From assembly GCA_964036275.1 (NCBI GenBank), contig OZ038440.1:558001-622000 (forward strand): a DNA stretch of 64,000 nt, given 5' to 3'. Every line of letters starts with the position of its first letter. The first letter of the stretch is position 1. The DNA comes from Litoditis marina (lineage: Eukaryota > Nematoda > Chromadorea > Rhabditida > Rhabditidae). Shown here piece after piece: positions 61,130-64,000 of the stretch. A program made the position numbers and the translations under genes. The notes under the pieces were generated by a model. It ran no database searches. It saw nothing but the letters and a program-made list of their open reading frames with translations, and was not told the DNA's origin.

Positions 61130-61215
61130 GCCCAAAGGGGGCGTGTCCGTTCCCACCCTTGGCCCCGCCCCTCCACGGACATATATTTCTGTCGTTTAGT
61201 CCTCGACTGATAAGC
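61130..61215 (+). promoter_or_regulatory. Candidate promoter of the small downstream gene
   Basis: GGGGGCGTGTCC (61136-61147) and CCCCGCCCCTCC (61163-61174) resemble SP/KLF-type GC or CACCC boxes. A TATA-like CATATATT (61180-61187) follows, about 65 nt before the start codon. The cluster stands out against AT-rich surroundings. Confidence 0.4.
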
Positions 61216-61250
61216 CACAGTTACTTCCCCAGATCCCCTATATTCATCCA

Positions 61251-63279
61251 ATGATGACCATGAAAAAGAAGTCCATTTTCGGAAAACTCATGAAGCTCGT
61301 CGGCAGAGGCAGTGAGTTTCTTCTACACATTTTTGTATTTCTAGAAAACTTCCGATACTAATAAATATTAACAACACTAGTCATAACTCATATTATATGG
61401 CCCATTTCTCACATCTACAAGCACTTACTGTAAACAATCAAACTTTCTAAGAAGTGTTTTCTAGTTATACCTTGTCTTTTACTGAAAACTTTGCACCATT
61501 TGTTGTGTAAATTGATGCCCAGTCGCAACATTTTCTAGTTACACATCAGAAAAGTTTTGAAACTCCAAATTCATACTGTAGGTCTCTACTAGCGCACGGA
61601 ACACACTATAACGAACTATATTAGCACTTTTTGTCTGTTATAATAATGAAAAGGTCAATTTCCTGTCTGACGTAGAATAAGAATAACTGGCAACCCGCAT
61701 GGGGAATTCATTCATCATTTCCGCATCTACTCCTACTCCACCCACACCCAGATTCAGCTAAATAAGTTATGACCACTGGTGCGGAATTGTTTATTACTTC
61801 ATTAATACATAATACATTGTAATGGGTAGCAAACAATGTTTCCTAAGATTTTTGTTATCAATTAAATTTGTTCACTAAACTGAGAAAATCCTGTTGAGCG
61901 AGAACTTTCACTAATATTTCTCGAACTTTTTCAATGGTAGATCATAAATACTATCAAACGTCAAGTTTGCAACCAAATACACCCATAGTGAAAAAGAACA
62001 GAATATTCTGCGAGGAACATGCTTTTGTTTGATGTATTCGTCATGTTTCTTCCGCTAGCCTCGTCATTTTCGGCGCCGTTCTAAATAAAGAATAGTTTTT
62101 ATTTCCACCCAACCAGACGGCTGGTGCACTTTTTCTATCCTGCCACTCATCTTTCGAAACTTTCCAGTTATGTGAAAAACCACATTGTGTAATAAAACTT
62201 TCAAAACTTTGTAAATTTTTCTCTTCAAATCCACTAGCTCTAAAACGATTGCAAATTTTTCATAGATCCACTTCCTACTTTCCATAAGCCCCGAACACAA
62301 TATTATCGTGTTTTTAGTCGAACTAAAAACAAGAATATGGTAACATTCCGATCGCTGATCGCTTATTTGACATTCACGGCAATTGATCATAACCAGTACA
62401 CGATTAACAGACATATTTGGACTCTGGTTTTTGAATAATGACAGACTATTACACTAATTGAAACATTCTTCAACCTACCATTGTTTCAGATCAAGTCCAA
62501 GCCAGCAAGCCCTGTCTCGCACAAATCTACGAAGAGAGGAAAAAGCAGAGACAAAGGTAATTGCATTCTCATTTTGTAAATACTTCTCTGATATTCAAAT
62601 TCAAATGTTACTACAACTACAAACTTCTAACTAATCTAGAAGCCTCAACTGTTCCAGCTTCAAAATTACTGTAAAGGTCATAAGCAGGAACTAAAACTAT
62701 GAGCTCTGACTTCCATTATTAAAATAAAAACTCAGTCTGTCCACTTTTTCTCCCCAAAGCCCGACAAACATTTTGACAAACGACCCGGAAGTAGTCGAAG
62801 GTACTCCATTCACCCTTCCAGACAATCAGTCAAAGTGACCGACTGATGTGCTCTTTTTTCTAATGGGAGGGTCTGCCAATTGGCAACACATCTATTTAGT
62901 ACTCGAACTAACCCTAAATTGACTATATTAACTACACGCTACTACACGAATCCATATAAACAACCCTAAAGAACACAAGTACATGTGTACATAGCTAAAT
63001 GTGCATCATATAAGGTGTAGACTGTAGAATCAAAAACAGTTGGACCAAACTACAAACACAGCGGGATAGCATGATACACACCGTATAGACTCGCTTCGGA
63101 AACACCAAAACCAATAAAAGTATATACACAGCAAAAAGCTGAATCATACCGTATACTTTCTCTAATCCCTCTTTTGCAGATCGTCTCTCTCCTCCCATCT
63201 GTCGCATGTTGAGCCGATGCCAACCATAGAAGAAGAGGACGAGGATATGTTCATCTACGAGGAGTGTGAGACGTGCTGA
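61251..63279 (+). CDS. Small protein of unknown function
   Basis: I do not recognise this gene. Three exons join in phase to 75 aa: 61251-61311, 62490-62556, 63180-63279. The N-terminus is basic and amphipathic (KKKSIFGKLMKLVGRG), the middle is charged (IYEERKKQRQR), and the tail is strongly acidic, ending EECETC with a CxxC-like pair. There is no signal peptide or membrane segment. Support comes from clean donor and acceptor sites, an acceptor 18 nt before the ATG, a GC-box/TATA-like upstream region, and AATAAA at 63467-63472. A possible 41-nt cassette exon at 62760-62800 would shift the last exon to another frame and give a short, non-acidic C-terminus. Existence as a gene is likely; its exact structure is less sure. 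Confidence 0.6.
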
Positions 63280-64000
63280 CCCCCGCGGGAGCCTCTCATG
63301 ACCCTCCCATTCACCCGGCGGGTGAAGCTCATCGGGTATCCCGAGGAGCCCCCTCCTCACCCCATTTCCCAGTTAGCACTTGTAGTGCCACCTTTCAATC
63401 GGGTACATTCTTCATGTTAAATGTTGTTGTCATTCACGGGTACATGTGTGTACATTGCAAATATATAATAAATATGTTTTATCTAACTATCTATTGTACT
63501 ATTACAACATCACAACGATACAACTTTACAGAGATAACTTGCACTTATGATCGTGAATAATGAGCACAACCCATATATAGAAACCTGTGCAAAAGTGTTA
63601 AAACGTCAAATCGACTTACGGGGGCGAACATAAAACAACCTATCAAAATCGGAATCCTCAATTAATGTTACAGTGAAAGTACATATTCAACTGGGCAAAT
63701 ACTATAAGCAAAACACTGGACTAGTTCAGTTCAGAGAGGCTTTCTCGAATAAATATTTCATTGCAGTCTGCAGCTATTCTTAACTAGTGAAAACAGCCCC
63801 GGGGCTACATTATTGCATGGCACAAGGTTACGATTGCTATATACTTTTATTTGTGCAAAGGTGAACAGCTGCAGAACTACAACACGCCAGCACATGTGTG
63901 TGAGAAAACAATAAGAGAAGGCAGCAAAAAACAGACTATGCCACACAAACATAACTACGGCCAACCATGGATAGGGGACGGGAATGGAGGGAAGAGACAC
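63280..64000. other. Right flank
   Basis: Begins with the 3' UTR of the small gene (AATAAA at 63467). A minus-strand frame open from the window edge (63758-64000) reads as hydrophobic and Trp/Phe-rich, like membrane segments, but has no confirmed splice site or family. Otherwise nothing recognised. Confidence 0.45.

Larger units (their letters stand above)
55952..61250. other. Gene-poor region downstream of FAN1
   Basis: No supported complete gene. It holds the FAN1 poly(A) signal (56027-56032), a possible alternative FAN1 terminal exon (57534-57658), a tRNA-like relic (56821-56894), GTTTGTAG-family copies at 58241-58320 and 60931-61012, and GA repeats at 59350-59480 and 59725-59842. A 94-codon minus-strand frame (59949-60233) starts with a hydrophobic segment but has no supporting splice context. 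Confidence 0.6.

Noticed and set aside
1..64000. CRISPR array, phage or bacterial operon content
   Set aside because: Genes are spliced eukaryotic genes. The only regular arrays (104-bp and 31-bp) have no spacer structure.

Overview
This is nuclear DNA from an animal. Genes are intron-rich with GT-AG introns, the sequence is AT-rich, and non-coding DNA is full of short inverted-repeat transposons and microsatellites. I rebuilt seven protein genes exon by exon, checking that reading phase closes at nearly every junction. They are a secreted nitrobindin/THAP4-domain protein (minus, 5194-7761), BTBD9 (minus, 11386-18624, 17 exons), DLST (plus, 19288-24439, 13 exons), two tandem TREX-type DEDDh exonucleases (plus, 25011-32197 and 34298-40420, 15 and 16 exons), the FAN1 nuclease (plus, 41032-55951, about 24 exons) and a small unrecognised gene (plus, 61251-63279). 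The species cannot be read from the sequence. All seven genes have a 3' splice-acceptor motif 0-18 nt before the start codon. That is what spliced-leader trans-splicing would give, and it points to an invertebrate lineage that uses it; ctenophore, cnidarian and flatworm are examples, none demonstrated.

Layout: 1-5193 has no gene I can support. The nitrobindin-like gene and BTBD9 follow on the minus strand, separated by 3.6 kb of repeats. BTBD9 and DLST diverge from a 663-bp gap. DLST, the TREX pair and FAN1 then run head to tail on the plus strand over about 37 kb, and 55952-61250 is again repeat-rich non-coding DNA. The last small gene has a GC-box/TATA-like upstream region, and the right edge is non-coding or holds an unproven partial exon.

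Function: DLST is the E2 core of mitochondrial 2-oxoglutarate dehydrogenase. BTBD9 is a BTB-BACK substrate adaptor for Cullin-3 ligases with two discoidin-like domains. The two TREX-type proteins and FAN1 are all DNA-end-processing nucleases. Their tandem order (two 3'-5' exonucleases, then the interstrand-crosslink nuclease) is the most suggestive functional grouping in the window.

Non-coding structure: there are several non-autonomous DNA transposon families. One is hAT-like with an 8-bp target duplication and a body of CTCGAAA-type iterations. Two copies of a 116-bp element sit at TTAA-type sites. A family carrying a GTTTGTAGTTTGATC motif has about ten copies. There is also an apparently perfect 104-bp tandem array (about 9.4 copies) between the TREX genes and a G-run-rich foldback in the 4.8-kb last-but-one FAN1 intron.
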